Shown here in pieces: positions 43,787 to 52,662 of a stretch of 64,000 nucleotides of DNA (position 1 is its first letter; each line of letters opens with the position of its first letter). Both the position numbers and the translations under genes were made by a program. Below the pieces are notes generated by a model. The model was not told the origin of the DNA, did not search any database, and worked only from the letters and a program-made list of their open reading frames with translations. The DNA is from Microbacterium trichothecenolyticum (GTDB lineage: Bacteria; Actinomycetota; Actinomycetes; Actinomycetales; Microbacteriaceae): the NCBI RefSeq assembly GCF_000956465.1, contig NZ_JYJA01000023.1, positions 1-64,000 of the forward strand. The letters run 5' to 3'.

Positions 43787-44860
43787 GTGGCTCTCACCAT
43801 CGGAATCGTCGGTCTCCCGAACGTCGGCAAGTCGACCCTCTTCAACGCCCTGACCAAGAACCAGGTGCTCGCGGCGAACTACCCGTTCGCGACGATCGAG
43901 CCCAACATCGGCGTGGTCAACCTGCCCGACCCGCGGCTCGACAAGCTGGCCGAGATCTTCCACTCCGAGCGGATCCTGCCCGCCGCCGTGTCGTTCGTCG
44001 ACATCGCCGGCATCGTCCGCGGCGCGAGCGAGGGCGAGGGCCTCGGCAACAAGTTCCTCGCGAACATCCGCGAGGCCGACGCCATCGCCCAGGTCGTGCG
44101 CGGCTTCGACGACGACGACGTGGTGCACGTCGACGGCGCGGTCAACCCGCAGAGCGACATGGAGACCATCAACGCCGAGCTGCAGCTCGCCGACCTCGAG
44201 ACGCTCGAGAAGGCGATCACACGGTACGAGAAGGAGGTCAAGGGCAGGAAGCTCGACCCCTCGGTGCTCGCCGCGGCGATCGAGGCGAAGGACGCCCTCG
44301 AGCGCGGGGTGCTGCTGTCGGCCTCGGGCATCGACCTCTCGCCGATCAAGGAGCTGGGCCTGCTGACCGCGAAGCCGTTCATCTTCGTCTTCAACGTGGA
44401 TGAGGCTGTGCTGACGGATACTGCGAAGAAGGCCTCGCTCGAGGCTCTGGTCGCGCCGGCCAAGGCCGTCTTCCTCGACGCGAAGATCGAGTCGGAGCTC
44501 ATCGACCTCGACCCGGAGGACGCGGCGGAGCTGCTCGCCTCGACCGGGCAGGACGAGTCCGGTCTCGACCAGCTGGCGCGCATCGGCTTCGACACGCTCG
44601 GGCTGCAGACCTACCTGACAGCCGGCCCGAAGGAGGCCCGCGCCTGGACCATCGGCAAGGGCTGGAAGGCCCCGCAGGCGGCCGGCGTGATCCACACCGA
44701 CTTCGAGAAGGGCTTCATCAAGGCCGAGGTCATCTCGTTCCACGACCTCGTCGAGACCGGCTCGGTCGTCGAGGCCCGATCGAAGGGCAAGGCCCGGCTC
44801 GAGGGCAAGGACTACGTCATGCAGGACGGCGATGTCGTCGAGTTCCGCTTCAACGTCTGA
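43787..44860 (+). CDS. ychF: Redox-regulated ATPase YchF
   Basis: 357 residues, Obg-family P-loop protein. G1 is GLPNVGKSTLFNALT; FVDIAGIVRGASEGEGLGNKF covers G3; the G4 position reads FNVDE instead of NKxD, the change that gives YchF ATP preference. The C-terminal TGS domain begins near GLQTYLTAGPKEARAWTIGKG. It associates with ribosomes and stress responses. TAGACT (43773-43778) lies 8 bases before GTG 43787 but only 2 before the in-frame ATG 43781, favouring GTG as a leaderless start. Confidence 0.96.
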   Translation: MALTIGIVGLPNVGKSTLFNALTKNQVLAANYPFATIEPNIGVVNLPDPRLDKLAEIFHSERILPAAVSFVDIAGIVRGASEGEGLGNKFLANIREADAIAQVVRGFDDDDVVHVDGAVNPQSDMETINAELQLADLETLEKAITRYEKEVKGRKLDPSVLAAAIEAKDALERGVLLSASGIDLSPIKELGLLTAKPFIFVFNVDEAVLTDTAKKASLEALVAPAKAVFLDAKIESELIDLDPEDAAELLASTGQDESGLDQLARIGFDTLGLQTYLTAGPKEARAWTIGKGWKAPQAAGVIHTDFEKGFIKAEVISFHDLVETGSVVEARSKGKARLEGKDYVMQDGDVVEFRFNV

Positions 44861-44885
44861 CGAACGCTCCTCGGAAAGGCTTCCC

Positions 44886-45452
44886 ATGACCGACACCACG
44901 CAGATCTTCGAGCCCGACGGACGCGCGATCCCGTACATCGTCGAGGGCGACGGGCCCATTGGCCTGGTGCTGATCGCCGAACCCGGGCAGGACGCTCTGG
45001 GTGTGGTGGGGCACTACCTCGCCGAAGAGGCGGGGTTCCACATCATCCGCGTCGGCTACCGCGCGAACGTCGATGCGGCGTCGACAGGCGATCAGGCCGA
45101 CGACGTCGTGGCGGTCATCGATGAGCTGGGACTCGAGCGCACCTGGGTCGGCGGCCACGGCCGCGGCGGCACCGTCGCGCGCGCGCTGGTCGCTGCGCAC
45201 CCCGATCGCGTCAACGGGCTGCTGCTGCTGGGCGTCGAGGACGAAGACATCGCGCTCGCCCCGGTGATCCCCGTGCTCATCGTGCAGGGTGCGGACGACG
45301 AGGTGACCCCGCGCGCGAACGGCGAGAGCCTGCAGGCGACGGCGCCCGAGCGCGCGAGCGTCAAGAACCTCGACGGTGCCGGTCACCTCTTCCCGCTCAC
45401 TCACCCCGTCGAAACGGCGGTCATCGTCGAGGAGTACCTCGACTGGGACTGA
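44886..45452 (+). CDS. Alpha/beta-hydrolase fold protein without the nucleophile serine
   Basis: 188 residues. The fold is recognisable: strand GPIGLVLIAEP, then ERTWVGGHGRGGTVARAL at the nucleophile elbow, PVLIVQGADDEVTP (acid loop) and LDGAGHLFPLTHP (catalytic His). At the elbow the canonical Gly-x-Ser-x-Gly reads Gly-His-Gly-Arg-Gly, so the nucleophile is replaced by glycine. Unless another residue serves, it should be inactive as a hydrolase and may bind a ligand or partner. ATG 44886 follows GGAAAGG. It lies 25 bases after ychF. Confidence 0.75.
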   Translation: MTDTTQIFEPDGRAIPYIVEGDGPIGLVLIAEPGQDALGVVGHYLAEEAGFHIIRVGYRANVDAASTGDQADDVVAVIDELGLERTWVGGHGRGGTVARALVAAHPDRVNGLLLLGVEDEDIALAPVIPVLIVQGADDEVTPRANGESLQATAPERASVKNLDGAGHLFPLTHPVETAVIVEEYLDWD

Positions 45453-45464
45453 GGTCCGGACGCG

Positions 45465-45854
45465 TCAGCCGATCGGGATCAGGTACGCGACCACGCCCAC
45501 GACGGCCGCGATGGCGAACGCCAGCAGGCTGATGAACAGCGCCTTGCGCTGATCCTTCCGCCGGAACTCGGCATCCTGGATGCTCTCCTCTCCGCCGAGG
45601 TCGCCGAAGTTGTAGAGACCCCGGCTGGCGAACCCGACGCAGAAGTGGAACGCGGCCTGCAGGAACCCCTGGGCCGACAGGAACACCGGCAGCGCGACCA
45701 GCAGACGCCACGGAGCCGCCCACCCGAGGGCGAACGCGACGCCCAGGAAGACGACGGCGATCGCGAGCCCCCACCACCCCGACGCCCGGCGCCTGCGGAT
45801 CTCGGCGGGACCGATGTTGCACACGCCGGGCTGGTAGACGGTCGTCTGGTTCAT
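45465..45854 (-). CDS. Hypothetical membrane protein (129 residues)
   Basis: Polar N-terminus (MNQTTVYQPGVCNIGPAEIRRRRASGW), then hydrophobic segments (about 28-46, 48-70 and 105-127) with a short charged loop GDLGGEESIQDAEFRRKDQRKA between. The CNIGPAEIRRRR start is a pattern I associate with conserved actinobacterial membrane proteins of unknown role. It lies 21 bases downstream of nothing on its own strand except the following oxidoreductase promoter side, so it is probably a single gene converging on the hydrolase-like gene. Confidence 0.65.
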   Translation of the reverse strand: MNQTTVYQPGVCNIGPAEIRRRRASGWWGLAIAVVFLGVAFALGWAAPWRLLVALPVFLSAQGFLQAAFHFCVGFASRGLYNFGDLGGEESIQDAEFRRKDQRKALFISLLAFAIAAVVGVVAYLIPIG

Positions 45855-45875
45855 GGCGACATTCTGGCGCACCGC

Positions 45876-47252
45876 CTACGCGATCCCCGCGAATCGCGCG
45901 AGACGCGCCCGCCCCGCGCCGATGTTCTCCTTGAACCTCGCCGCGGCGGCGAGCACGGCCGGGTCATCCGCCCGCTCCGGAGCAACCCGCGCGGGGTTCA
46001 GCGACGTGGTGTTCGACCACGCGCGCAGGTCCGTCTCCTTCGACATCGCGAGCGACGCGTCGCCGCCGATCGTCTGCATCGTGGCCCAGTCGGCGGGGGT
46101 GTCGGAGTACGGCGAGGGGCGGCACACACGGTTCTTCTCGGCGTCGTCGCCGCGGGTCGCCTCGACGTAGCCGGAGAGCGCGGCGCCGTAGCAGGGGAAG
46201 CCGACGCGCACCGGCTGCGGGGTGATGGCCTCCGGGGTCCAGATGGGCCGCAGGCCCGGGTACTTCAGCCCTTCGGCTGCGCAGTGCACGACGAGAGAAT
46301 CGGCGGGCACGTGCACGTCGCCGTCTGCGAACGTCAGGCGTCCACGGCCGACCGACTGCACGTGCCCGCGGCGGACGACGTCGTCGATCGTGCGGACGAG
46401 GTCGAGCTCCCACGTGGCGAGCGTCGGCGTCTTCGCCATCGTCGGCGTCACAGCGGGATCGAAGCGCAGCATGATCCCGGCATCCTCCATCCGCAAGAAC
46501 ACGTCATCGGGATCCGAAGCCGCCGCCGCGGCGGCCATCGTGTCGGCCGCCATGCCGAGGAAGATCGCCGGATCGGGCTGCACGACGGCACGGTTGAGCA
46601 GCCACGGGTCACGCGGACGGACCCAGGTGATCGCGTTCGCGCCGACGCCGTTCTGCAGCAGCCACACGCACGTGTCGGTCGCGGTCTTGCCGGCACCGAC
46701 GATGACGTAGTGGCCGGGAGCCTCCGCGAGGCGGACGAGGTCGTTGACGGCCACGACGTCGGCGCCGTCCTCGACCGCGAAGGGCGGGGGAGTGAGCAGC
46801 GGGATGTCGGGGGACAGGTACCGTGCGTCCACCACCCGGGCTCGGGGCGCATGGAAGCGCGCGCCGCTGAGCAGCGACACGAACCGGCGATCACCCAGAT
46901 ACTCGCTGCGACCGTGGAAGGCGACCCTGCCCGACCGGACGAGTCGTGCGAGCACGCGGGCGTAGTACTCCGACACCTCCGCGGCGCTCGCGCGCTCGTG
47001 AAGTCCCCGCTCCGGACCGTCGTCCTGCAGCCGCCCGCCGCCGAGCAGAGTCGAGGCGACGCCGTAGAAGGCCGACGCCTGATGCAGCCGCACGAATCCG
47101 TACGCATCGAGCCAATGACCGCCCGCCCCGTGTCGGCGGTCGACGATCGCGACCGACACGTCATCGGCGGCCGTGGTGAGGGCGTCCACGAACGCCATCC
47201 CCATCGCCCCCGCCCCGACGACCACGTAGTCGACGTCGACGATCGCCTCCAT
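45876..47252 (-). CDS. FAD/NAD(P)-binding oxidoreductase
   Basis: 458 residues. FAD motif VDYVVVGAGAMGMAFVDAL at residues 7-25 and a second nucleotide motif HYVIVGAGKTATDTCVWLLQNG near 180, the two-dinucleotide layout of flavin monooxygenases and related proteins. LDAYGFVRLHQASAFYGVAS resembles the substrate-side loop of that group. Substrate unknown. ATG 47252 was chosen; an upstream ATG at 47297 lies within the likely promoter. The gene ends 21 bases before the start of the small membrane protein at 45854 on the same strand, so the two may be cotranscribed. Confidence 0.8.
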   Translation of the reverse strand: MEAIVDVDYVVVGAGAMGMAFVDALTTAADDVSVAIVDRRHGAGGHWLDAYGFVRLHQASAFYGVASTLLGGGRLQDDGPERGLHERASAAEVSEYYARVLARLVRSGRVAFHGRSEYLGDRRFVSLLSGARFHAPRARVVDARYLSPDIPLLTPPPFAVEDGADVVAVNDLVRLAEAPGHYVIVGAGKTATDTCVWLLQNGVGANAITWVRPRDPWLLNRAVVQPDPAIFLGMAADTMAAAAAASDPDDVFLRMEDAGIMLRFDPAVTPTMAKTPTLATWELDLVRTIDDVVRRGHVQSVGRGRLTFADGDVHVPADSLVVHCAAEGLKYPGLRPIWTPEAITPQPVRVGFPCYGAALSGYVEATRGDDAEKNRVCRPSPYSDTPADWATMQTIGGDASLAMSKETDLRAWSNTTSLNPARVAPERADDPAVLAAAARFKENIGAGRARLARFAGIA

Positions 47253-47362
47253 GCGCTCATCAGAGCAGTGCGCGTGCGGCCCGTCAATGGCCCCCATACG
47301 ATACCGAGACCGTACACGGCAAGAGGGCGCGGCGAAGACTGCTCCGCACGCACAATGGTCGC

Positions 47363-48067
47363 GTGGGCGAGAACGAGGAACCCCAGGTCGGTCCCGCGCC
47401 GCTCGCGGCGCCGTCCGATGAGCCGCTTGCGCATCCCGACCCCCACCGCGCGACCGTCCTGGTGGTCGGCGTGGTGGCCACGGTGCTCTTCGTGATGCTG
47501 CGCTTCGCGGTGGCGCTGGGCGGGCACGATCCGCTCGCTGTCGACCTCTGGTGGGACGATGTCATGCTCGCGGGCTTGACCGACGTGGGGCTGGTGATCG
47601 CCTGGGTGCCCTCCGTCATCGGCGGCGTGGTGGGTGCGCCTGTGGTCGGGATCCTGATCATCGCGATCTTCCTCTGGCGGCGGCGGCGATGGGAAGCTGC
47701 GACCCTCGCGGTGGCCATCGTGACCGTGACGGCGATCGGTGCACCGATGGCCGCGATCATCGCGCGGGTGCGGCCGGCTGATTCGCTCGCCGAGAGCGTG
47801 GCCACCTCGTTCCCGTCCGGTCACACCGCCGTGGCGACGACCATCGCCGTGACGCTCGGGCTGCTGCTGCGCCGCTGGTACGTCTGGACGCTCGGAGCGC
47901 TCTGGGTCGCCTGGATGATGTGGAGCCGCACCTACCTGCACGCCCACTGGGCGAGCGACGTGCTTGCGGGGCTGCTGGAGGGCATCGCCGTGGCCTGCCT
48001 CGTGTGGAGCGCAGCCCAGGCCTATCGGATCCGGCGCGCCAGGCGGTCCGCGCCGCCCGCTGCGTGA
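47363..48067 (+). CDS. PAP2-family phosphatase
   Basis: 234 residues with about five transmembrane helices. The acid-phosphatase superfamily motifs are ARVRPADS (C1), FPSGHTAV (C2) and SRTYLHAHWASD (C3, catalytic His). Such enzymes dephosphorylate phosphatidic acid, undecaprenyl diphosphate or related lipids at the membrane. GTG 47363. Divergent from the oxidoreductase across 110 bases. Confidence 0.92.
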   Translation: MGENEEPQVGPAPLAAPSDEPLAHPDPHRATVLVVGVVATVLFVMLRFAVALGGHDPLAVDLWWDDVMLAGLTDVGLVIAWVPSVIGGVVGAPVVGILIIAIFLWRRRRWEAATLAVAIVTVTAIGAPMAAIIARVRPADSLAESVATSFPSGHTAVATTIAVTLGLLLRRWYVWTLGALWVAWMMWSRTYLHAHWASDVLAGLLEGIAVACLVWSAAQAYRIRRARRSAPPAA

Positions 48068-48119
48068 GCACGGTTCCCCGCCCGAGTGCAAGCCCCATCC
48101 CGCGCAGCTGCGCCGGAGA

Positions 48120-48125
48120 TACGCT
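48120..48125 (+). promoter_or_regulatory. Leaderless-type -10 box TACGCT
   Basis: TACGCT is followed after 6 bases by ATG 48132 of the DUF1206 gene. Confidence 0.5.
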
Positions 48126-48131
48126 TCGCGA

Positions 48132-48932
48132 ATGACCACTGCGAAAGGTGCGGCGCGGGCCGCGACCGACTCACCCGTCTTCCGGACGATCGCCCGCATC
48201 GGCTACGTCGTGCTCGGCATCGTGCACATCGTGATCGGCGCCATCGCCGTATCCGTCGCCACCGGCGGTGCGGGTGAAGCGGACCAGGGCGGTGCCATGG
48301 AGAAGATCCGCGACACCCCCGCCGGAGTGCTCCTGCTGTGGGCGATCGTGCTGGGGCTCACGGCGCTCGCCGTCTGGCAGGTCGCCGAGGCGTTTCTCGA
48401 GCGGAACTCCGACGCCAAGAAGAAGTGGGGCTACCGCGTCAAGTACATCGGCACCGCGGTCGCCTATCTCGCCATCGCGTTCACCGCGCTCGTGTACGCG
48501 CTCGGGGGCAGCTCGGACTCCTCGCAGTCCTCGCAGTCTCTGAGCGCGCAGCTGATGGACAGCCCGGGCGGCCTGTTCGTGCTCATCCTGATCGGGCTCA
48601 TCGTGCTCGCCATCGGCATCGCGTTCATCGTGCGCGGATTCACCCGCGCCTTCGAGAAGCGCCTCGACCTCCCCGCCGGGGCTGCGCGAAAGGGAATCGT
48701 GACGTTCGGCGTCGTCGGCTATGTCGCGAAGGGCGTCGCCGTGGCGGTGACGGGAGCGCTGTTCGTGGTCGCCGCCTTCACGCACGATCCCGAGGCGGCG
48801 GGTGGACTGGACGGCGCCTTGCACACCTTGGCGGGCCTGCCGCTCGGATCGGTCATCCTGTGGGTGGTCGCGGCGGGACTGATCATCTACGGCGTCTTCT
48901 GCTTCGCCCGCGCACGCTACGCACGGATGTGA
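48132..48932 (+). CDS. DUF1206 membrane protein
   Basis: 266 residues made of three similar two-helix units, each opening with a G(Y/F)-V-x-(K/L)-G segment: IARIGYVVLGIVHIVIGAIA, VKYIGTAVAYLAIAFTALVY and FGVVGYVAKGVAVAVTGALF. That triplication is the DUF1206 signature. Function unknown; the family is common in actinobacteria and cyanobacteria. The Ser/Gln-rich loop SSDSSQSSQSLS lies between units two and three. It ends 14 bases from the convergent patatin gene. Confidence 0.9.
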   Translation: MTTAKGAARAATDSPVFRTIARIGYVVLGIVHIVIGAIAVSVATGGAGEADQGGAMEKIRDTPAGVLLLWAIVLGLTALAVWQVAEAFLERNSDAKKKWGYRVKYIGTAVAYLAIAFTALVYALGGSSDSSQSSQSLSAQLMDSPGGLFVLILIGLIVLAIGIAFIVRGFTRAFEKRLDLPAGAARKGIVTFGVVGYVAKGVAVAVTGALFVVAAFTHDPEAAGGLDGALHTLAGLPLGSVILWVVAAGLIIYGVFCFARARYARM

Positions 48933-48946
48933 GCACCGCGGGGCGA

Positions 48947-49723
48947 CTACTCGGCCACCAGCCCCGCACCCGACCGGAGGGCGGTCTCGCGCAGGGCCGC
49001 AGCATCCAACGCCGCCGCCGCCGCGCGGCGCCCTTCTGCGATCAGGCGCGGCACGTCGGTCATCCGCCATTGCGCCATGCCCTCCATCTCGGGCTGGACC
49101 AGCACGACCGACGGATCGGCGACGAGATCCGCAGTGCGGGTGACGGTGCGCATCATTCGCACGTTCTCCCACCTCGCGTGCAGCCGCACCACGATCACAC
49201 GGGTGGCGCCGAGGGCCCGCGCCGCGGCGACAGGGACGTTGTCGATCATGCCGCCGTCCGCGAGCAGCGCATCGCCGCGGCGGATCGGGGGGAGCAGACC
49301 CGGCACGGCGACCGTCGCACGGAGGGCGGCGCTCAGCGGTCCCTCATCGAGGATGATCCCGCGGCGCGTGCGCAGGTCGGTGGCGTACGCGGCGAACCGG
49401 CGGGGCAGGTGCTCGATGTGCGGGTCCTCGCCGAGGGCACGCGGGACGGCATCGACGATCGCGGTGGTGTCGAGCAGACCCCAGCGCGGCGTCATCGACC
49501 AACGCGCGATCGTGCTCCAGCGGAACGCGCGCGCGGCGCGCTCGATGACATGCGGTTCCAGCCCTGCGGCATAGGCGGCCGCGACGAGGGCTCCCGAGCT
49601 CGTTCCGGTCGCGATGCCGGGACGGATGCCACGCTCGGCCAGCACCTGCAGCACGCCGACGTGAGCGGCGCCGAATGCGCCACCGCCACCGAGTACGAGC
49701 CCCAGCTCAGGGTCGTCGATCAT
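48947..49723 (-). CDS. Patatin-like phospholipase
   Basis: 258 residues with the Ser-Asp dyad: GLVLGGGGAFGAAHVGVL (oxyanion Gly-rich loop), GTSSG with Ser42, and LLADGGMIDNVP with Asp156. It resembles the short cytoplasmic RssA/YchK-type proteins, which act on acyl esters of lipids. No signal peptide is visible. It stands alone, converging on DUF1206. Confidence 0.92.
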   Translation of the reverse strand: MIDDPELGLVLGGGGAFGAAHVGVLQVLAERGIRPGIATGTSSGALVAAAYAAGLEPHVIERAARAFRWSTIARWSMTPRWGLLDTTAIVDAVPRALGEDPHIEHLPRRFAAYATDLRTRRGIILDEGPLSAALRATVAVPGLLPPIRRGDALLADGGMIDNVPVAAARALGATRVIVVRLHARWENVRMMRTVTRTADLVADPSVVLVQPEMEGMAQWRMTDVPRLIAEGRRAAAAALDAAALRETALRSGAGLVAE

Positions 49724-49876
49724 CCGTCCTCCACTCGTCGCGACGGGGCGAAGGTAGCACTGCGCGTTGGGGAACGCCTGAGACGTGTGCCGATCGCCGA
49801 GGAGATTGACGCGTCACGCGTCAGTTGGGATCCTGGGCGGGATCACGGATCGGCACTGGGGCGAGAGGTGACTGCC

Positions 49877-51061
49877 ATGGCGATGTCGACACGGGCGACG
49901 GCGGCGAAGGCGGCAGTGGATGTCGTCGGCTCCTACTTCTCCCGCATGCAGGTCGTCGCGTCCGACCCGGAGGCGCTGGTCTTCGCGTTCGGCAATCCGC
50001 ATGAGATGGCTCTGCCCGGTCTGCCGGCGGCGATCCAGAGGCACGCCGAGCCGCTGACCGTCGACTGGTTCGCGTACAAGAGCAGCGAGCGGTCTGCGCA
50101 GGAGGTCGTGGCTTCCGCGCTGTCAGGAGAGCTGGGGCTGGAGTTCGATCCCCAGGACATCGCCATGACGCAGGGTGCCTTCGGTGCCATCTCGCTCGCG
50201 TTCGCGCTGCTGGCCGACGCGGGAGACGAGGTCGTGATCCCGGTGCCCGGCTGGTTCTGCTACGCGCCGATGCTGCACGCCGCGGACCTCGTCCCGGTCG
50301 GCGTGGACCTCGCCCCCGTGACGTTCGACCTCGACGTCGATGCCATCGCGCGCGCGATCACCGCTCGCACGAGGATCGTGGTCGTGAACTCGCCGGCGAA
50401 CCCGACCGGTCGCGTCTATCCGCGGTCGACCTGGGAGGCGCTCAGCGCAGTCCTCGAGGAGGCGTCGCATGCCCAGGGACGCCGCATCTGGCTGCTGTCG
50501 GACGAGCCGTACCGTCGCATCCGCTTCGACGGCATCGAGTTCACGAGCCCCGCCGCGCACTACCCGTGGACGGTGATCGACTACAGCTACGGCAAGGTCC
50601 TGCTCGCCCCCGGCGCGCGGCTCGGCTACCTCGCGCTGTCCCCCCTGATCCCCGCGGTCGAGCGGGAGGAGCTGCGCGACGCGCTCTTCCCCCTCGGGCT
50701 CGCCATCGGCTGGGGGTTCCCCGACGCGGTCATGCAGTACTCGGTACCGGAGTTGGAGACCCTCTCGCTCGATATGGCCGAACTGACGCGCAAGCGCGAC
50801 CGGATGTACGGCGCACTCGCGGGCGCCGGCTACGAGGTCACGCGGCCGGAGGGAACTTTCTATCTGTGGGGCCGCGCGCCGGGCGGCGACGCCCAGGCGT
50901 TCTGCGACGCCCTCGAGGAGCGGGGCGTGTACGTCATGCCCGGCTCCCTGTTCGAGCAGCCGCATCATTTCCGGATCTCGTTGACGGCGACCATGACGAT
51001 GATCGACCGTGCGATCCCGCACCTCCTGGAGGTGGCCGCGGACCACGACCGGACCGAATGA
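49877..51061 (+). CDS. Class I/II aminotransferase
   Basis: 394 residues, fold-type I PLP enzyme. NSPANPTGRVY, SDEPYRRI (Asp209) and DYSYGKVLLAPGARLGY (Lys240) define the active site; EGTFYLWGRAP and a closing RISL strand complete the fold. It resembles aspartate/aromatic or amino-acid-type transaminases; substrate not decidable. ATG 49877 has AGAGGTGA upstream; GTG 49868 is in frame. The long open frame running upstream is a shadow of two opposite-strand and neighbouring genes. Confidence 0.9.
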   Translation: MAMSTRATAAKAAVDVVGSYFSRMQVVASDPEALVFAFGNPHEMALPGLPAAIQRHAEPLTVDWFAYKSSERSAQEVVASALSGELGLEFDPQDIAMTQGAFGAISLAFALLADAGDEVVIPVPGWFCYAPMLHAADLVPVGVDLAPVTFDLDVDAIARAITARTRIVVVNSPANPTGRVYPRSTWEALSAVLEEASHAQGRRIWLLSDEPYRRIRFDGIEFTSPAAHYPWTVIDYSYGKVLLAPGARLGYLALSPLIPAVEREELRDALFPLGLAIGWGFPDAVMQYSVPELETLSLDMAELTRKRDRMYGALAGAGYEVTRPEGTFYLWGRAPGGDAQAFCDALEERGVYVMPGSLFEQPHHFRISLTATMTMIDRAIPHLLEVAADHDRTE

Positions 51062-51094
51062 GGCGGAGGGGATGTCGCGTCGCCTGCCTTCAGG

Positions 51095-51847
51095 TCACGC
51101 CTGAGCCTGCCTGGGCGGAGGGACGGGATCCTGCAGCGACCTCGCGAGCAGCGTCGCTCCCGCCACGGCTGCCGGCATCGTCGCCACGGCGCCGAGCGGG
51201 ACCAGGAAGCACAGCTGCGTCGCGACGCCGAACCCCAGCACGCGCAAGCGTCTGCGGTGCAGCAGTTCTCTACGGGCGCGCCTCGTCAGCCCGCGGGCGG
51301 TCAGCGCGCGCGAGCTCAGCTCATCGGCGATCAGCCATCCGGTGAAGAGCACCGCGAAGAGGGTGCTCGCCACCGCTCCGACCACGGGGACGAGGCCGAT
51401 CAGCGCGGCGACCAGCGCCGTGCCGACGCCGCGTGCGACGAGCGAGAGCCCGTCCGCGACCGAGCGCCAGAACCCATAGTCGCCGTCGAGCTGCGGGGAA
51501 CCGGCATCCTCCTCGACCGCTCTCCAGATCCGTTCGTAGAACGGCTCTCCCACCAGCAGCGTGAGCGCCGTGAACGTGACGGCCACCAGCACGAGCGCGG
51601 CCCCGAGCAGCGCGGTGCCCACCGCGACGCGGAAGACCGCTGCCCACACGCCCGGCCAGCCGTCGGCGAACGGCGTCATCGCCTCGGTCAGCGCCGGCAA
51701 CGAGGCGCTGAGTGCGATGAGCCCGCCGAGGAACAGCACCCCGACGATCGCGGCGGGGACGAGACCGAGCGCCATGAGGCCCGGCCTGCGCCGCCATTGC
51801 GCGAAGCCATGACCCAGCAGGCCGACCCCTCTGATGAACTCGCGCAT
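51095..51847 (-). CDS. EI24 domain membrane protein
   Basis: 250 residues with four or five hydrophobic segments (about 24-50, 70-98, 135-170, 205-235). The EI24/CysZ-like pattern appears in EFIRGVGLLGHGFAQWRRRPGLMALGLVPAAIV and LLVGEPFYERIWRAVEE. The family includes the sulfate permease CysZ, but actinobacterial members are uncharacterised. ATG 51847 is 7 bases behind TAGGCT (51855-51860, this strand). Converges on the aminotransferase. Confidence 0.88.
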   Translation of the reverse strand: MREFIRGVGLLGHGFAQWRRRPGLMALGLVPAAIVGVLFLGGLIALSASLPALTEAMTPFADGWPGVWAAVFRVAVGTALLGAALVLVAVTFTALTLLVGEPFYERIWRAVEEDAGSPQLDGDYGFWRSVADGLSLVARGVGTALVAALIGLVPVVGAVASTLFAVLFTGWLIADELSSRALTARGLTRRARRELLHRRRLRVLGFGVATQLCFLVPLGAVATMPAAVAGATLLARSLQDPVPPPRQAQA

Positions 51848-51987
51848 CTGGATCAGCCTAAGACGCCCTCCTCGGCTCGTCCGTGTCCAGGTGGTGTGGG
51901 TCGCGGATTCCCCGGCGGTGCGAGTCCGGATCGATCCACCACGCACTCGAGCAGATCTCGCGCCCCGTGGCGTTCTGACCCGCGTCG

Positions 51988-52467
51988 TCAGCTCGCGGGG
52001 AGGGCGGTCTCCGAGACCATCGCGAGAACGTCCTCGAGGAAGCCGGCGACGATGCGGGCGTCGCTCGCCGGCAGTCCAGATGCGAGGCTGCGCAGCTGCA
52101 TCGTGAGCGGGTCGAGGCGATCCGGGTCGATGTTCCGATCGAAGGGCCGGACGATCTTCTTGCGTCGGTCGTGCGGGTGCGCTTCCACGACGACGAGTCC
52201 GCGTCCGACCAGACGGTCGATGAGTGCGGTGCCGGAAGCGGGGGAGAGGTGAAGCGCCCTCACGATCATGGAGGGCGTGATCTCCGCCGTTTCCACCTGC
52301 TCGAGCAGGTAGCGCATCGCTGCCCGGTCCGTCTCATTCATGCCGGTCTGCTGCTCGCGTCGACGCGCGAGCTTCGCTTCAGCGAGCCGAAGGCGCTCGA
52401 GCAAACCGGCCACATCGGGTCCGCGCCCATCGGCGGTCGCCGTCGACGGCGTCGCGATCTCCGTCAC
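51988..52467 (-). CDS. MarR-family transcriptional regulator
   Basis: 159 residues. The winged helix (about 40-110) includes MNETDRAAMRYLLEQ, ITPSMIVRALHLSPASGTALIDRLVGRGLVVVEAHPHDRRKKIVRP; the arginine-rich wing motif HPHDRRKK is the MarR hallmark. Flanking helices form the dimer interface. It is divergent from the DUF7882 gene across a 195-base, locally A/T-rich gap that probably holds its operators. Confidence 0.9.
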   Translation of the reverse strand: MTEIATPSTATADGRGPDVAGLLERLRLAEAKLARRREQQTGMNETDRAAMRYLLEQVETAEITPSMIVRALHLSPASGTALIDRLVGRGLVVVEAHPHDRRKKIVRPFDRNIDPDRLDPLTMQLRSLASGLPASDARIVAGFLEDVLAMVSETALPAS

Positions 52468-52509
52468 GAGTGCACTCCCTCGTCCGTCCCCCGCTCACGG
52501 GAGAGCGAA

Positions 52510-52662
52510 AGGATGCGTTTCATTCGACCACAGAAATCTTGCATACGAAACCTTCTGTCAGCGAACTGTAAGTGCAATCAACGTCTGATGATAAATGATT
52601 CACTAGTAACACGTCAGATACCGAACTATTCTGGAAGCACGTCTCCGAGAGGAGCGGTCCAC
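52510..52662. promoter_or_regulatory. A/T-rich divergent promoter region
   Basis: The gap contains stretches far below the genome GC, for example around 52540-52640. TATTCT (52627-52632) is a likely -10 box for the plus-strand gene, with GAGAGGAG as its ribosome site. Near-identical ACGTCTGAT (52580-52588) and ACGTCAGAT (52611-52619) form an imperfect direct repeat. These are candidate MarR sites. Confidence 0.4.

Noticed and set aside
48338..49876. A 513-codon N-terminal extension in frame with the aminotransferase at 49877
   Set aside because: It crosses the DUF1206 gene in another frame and the patatin gene on the opposite strand; its sequence is Arg/Gly-rich shadow translation, so it is not a fusion.
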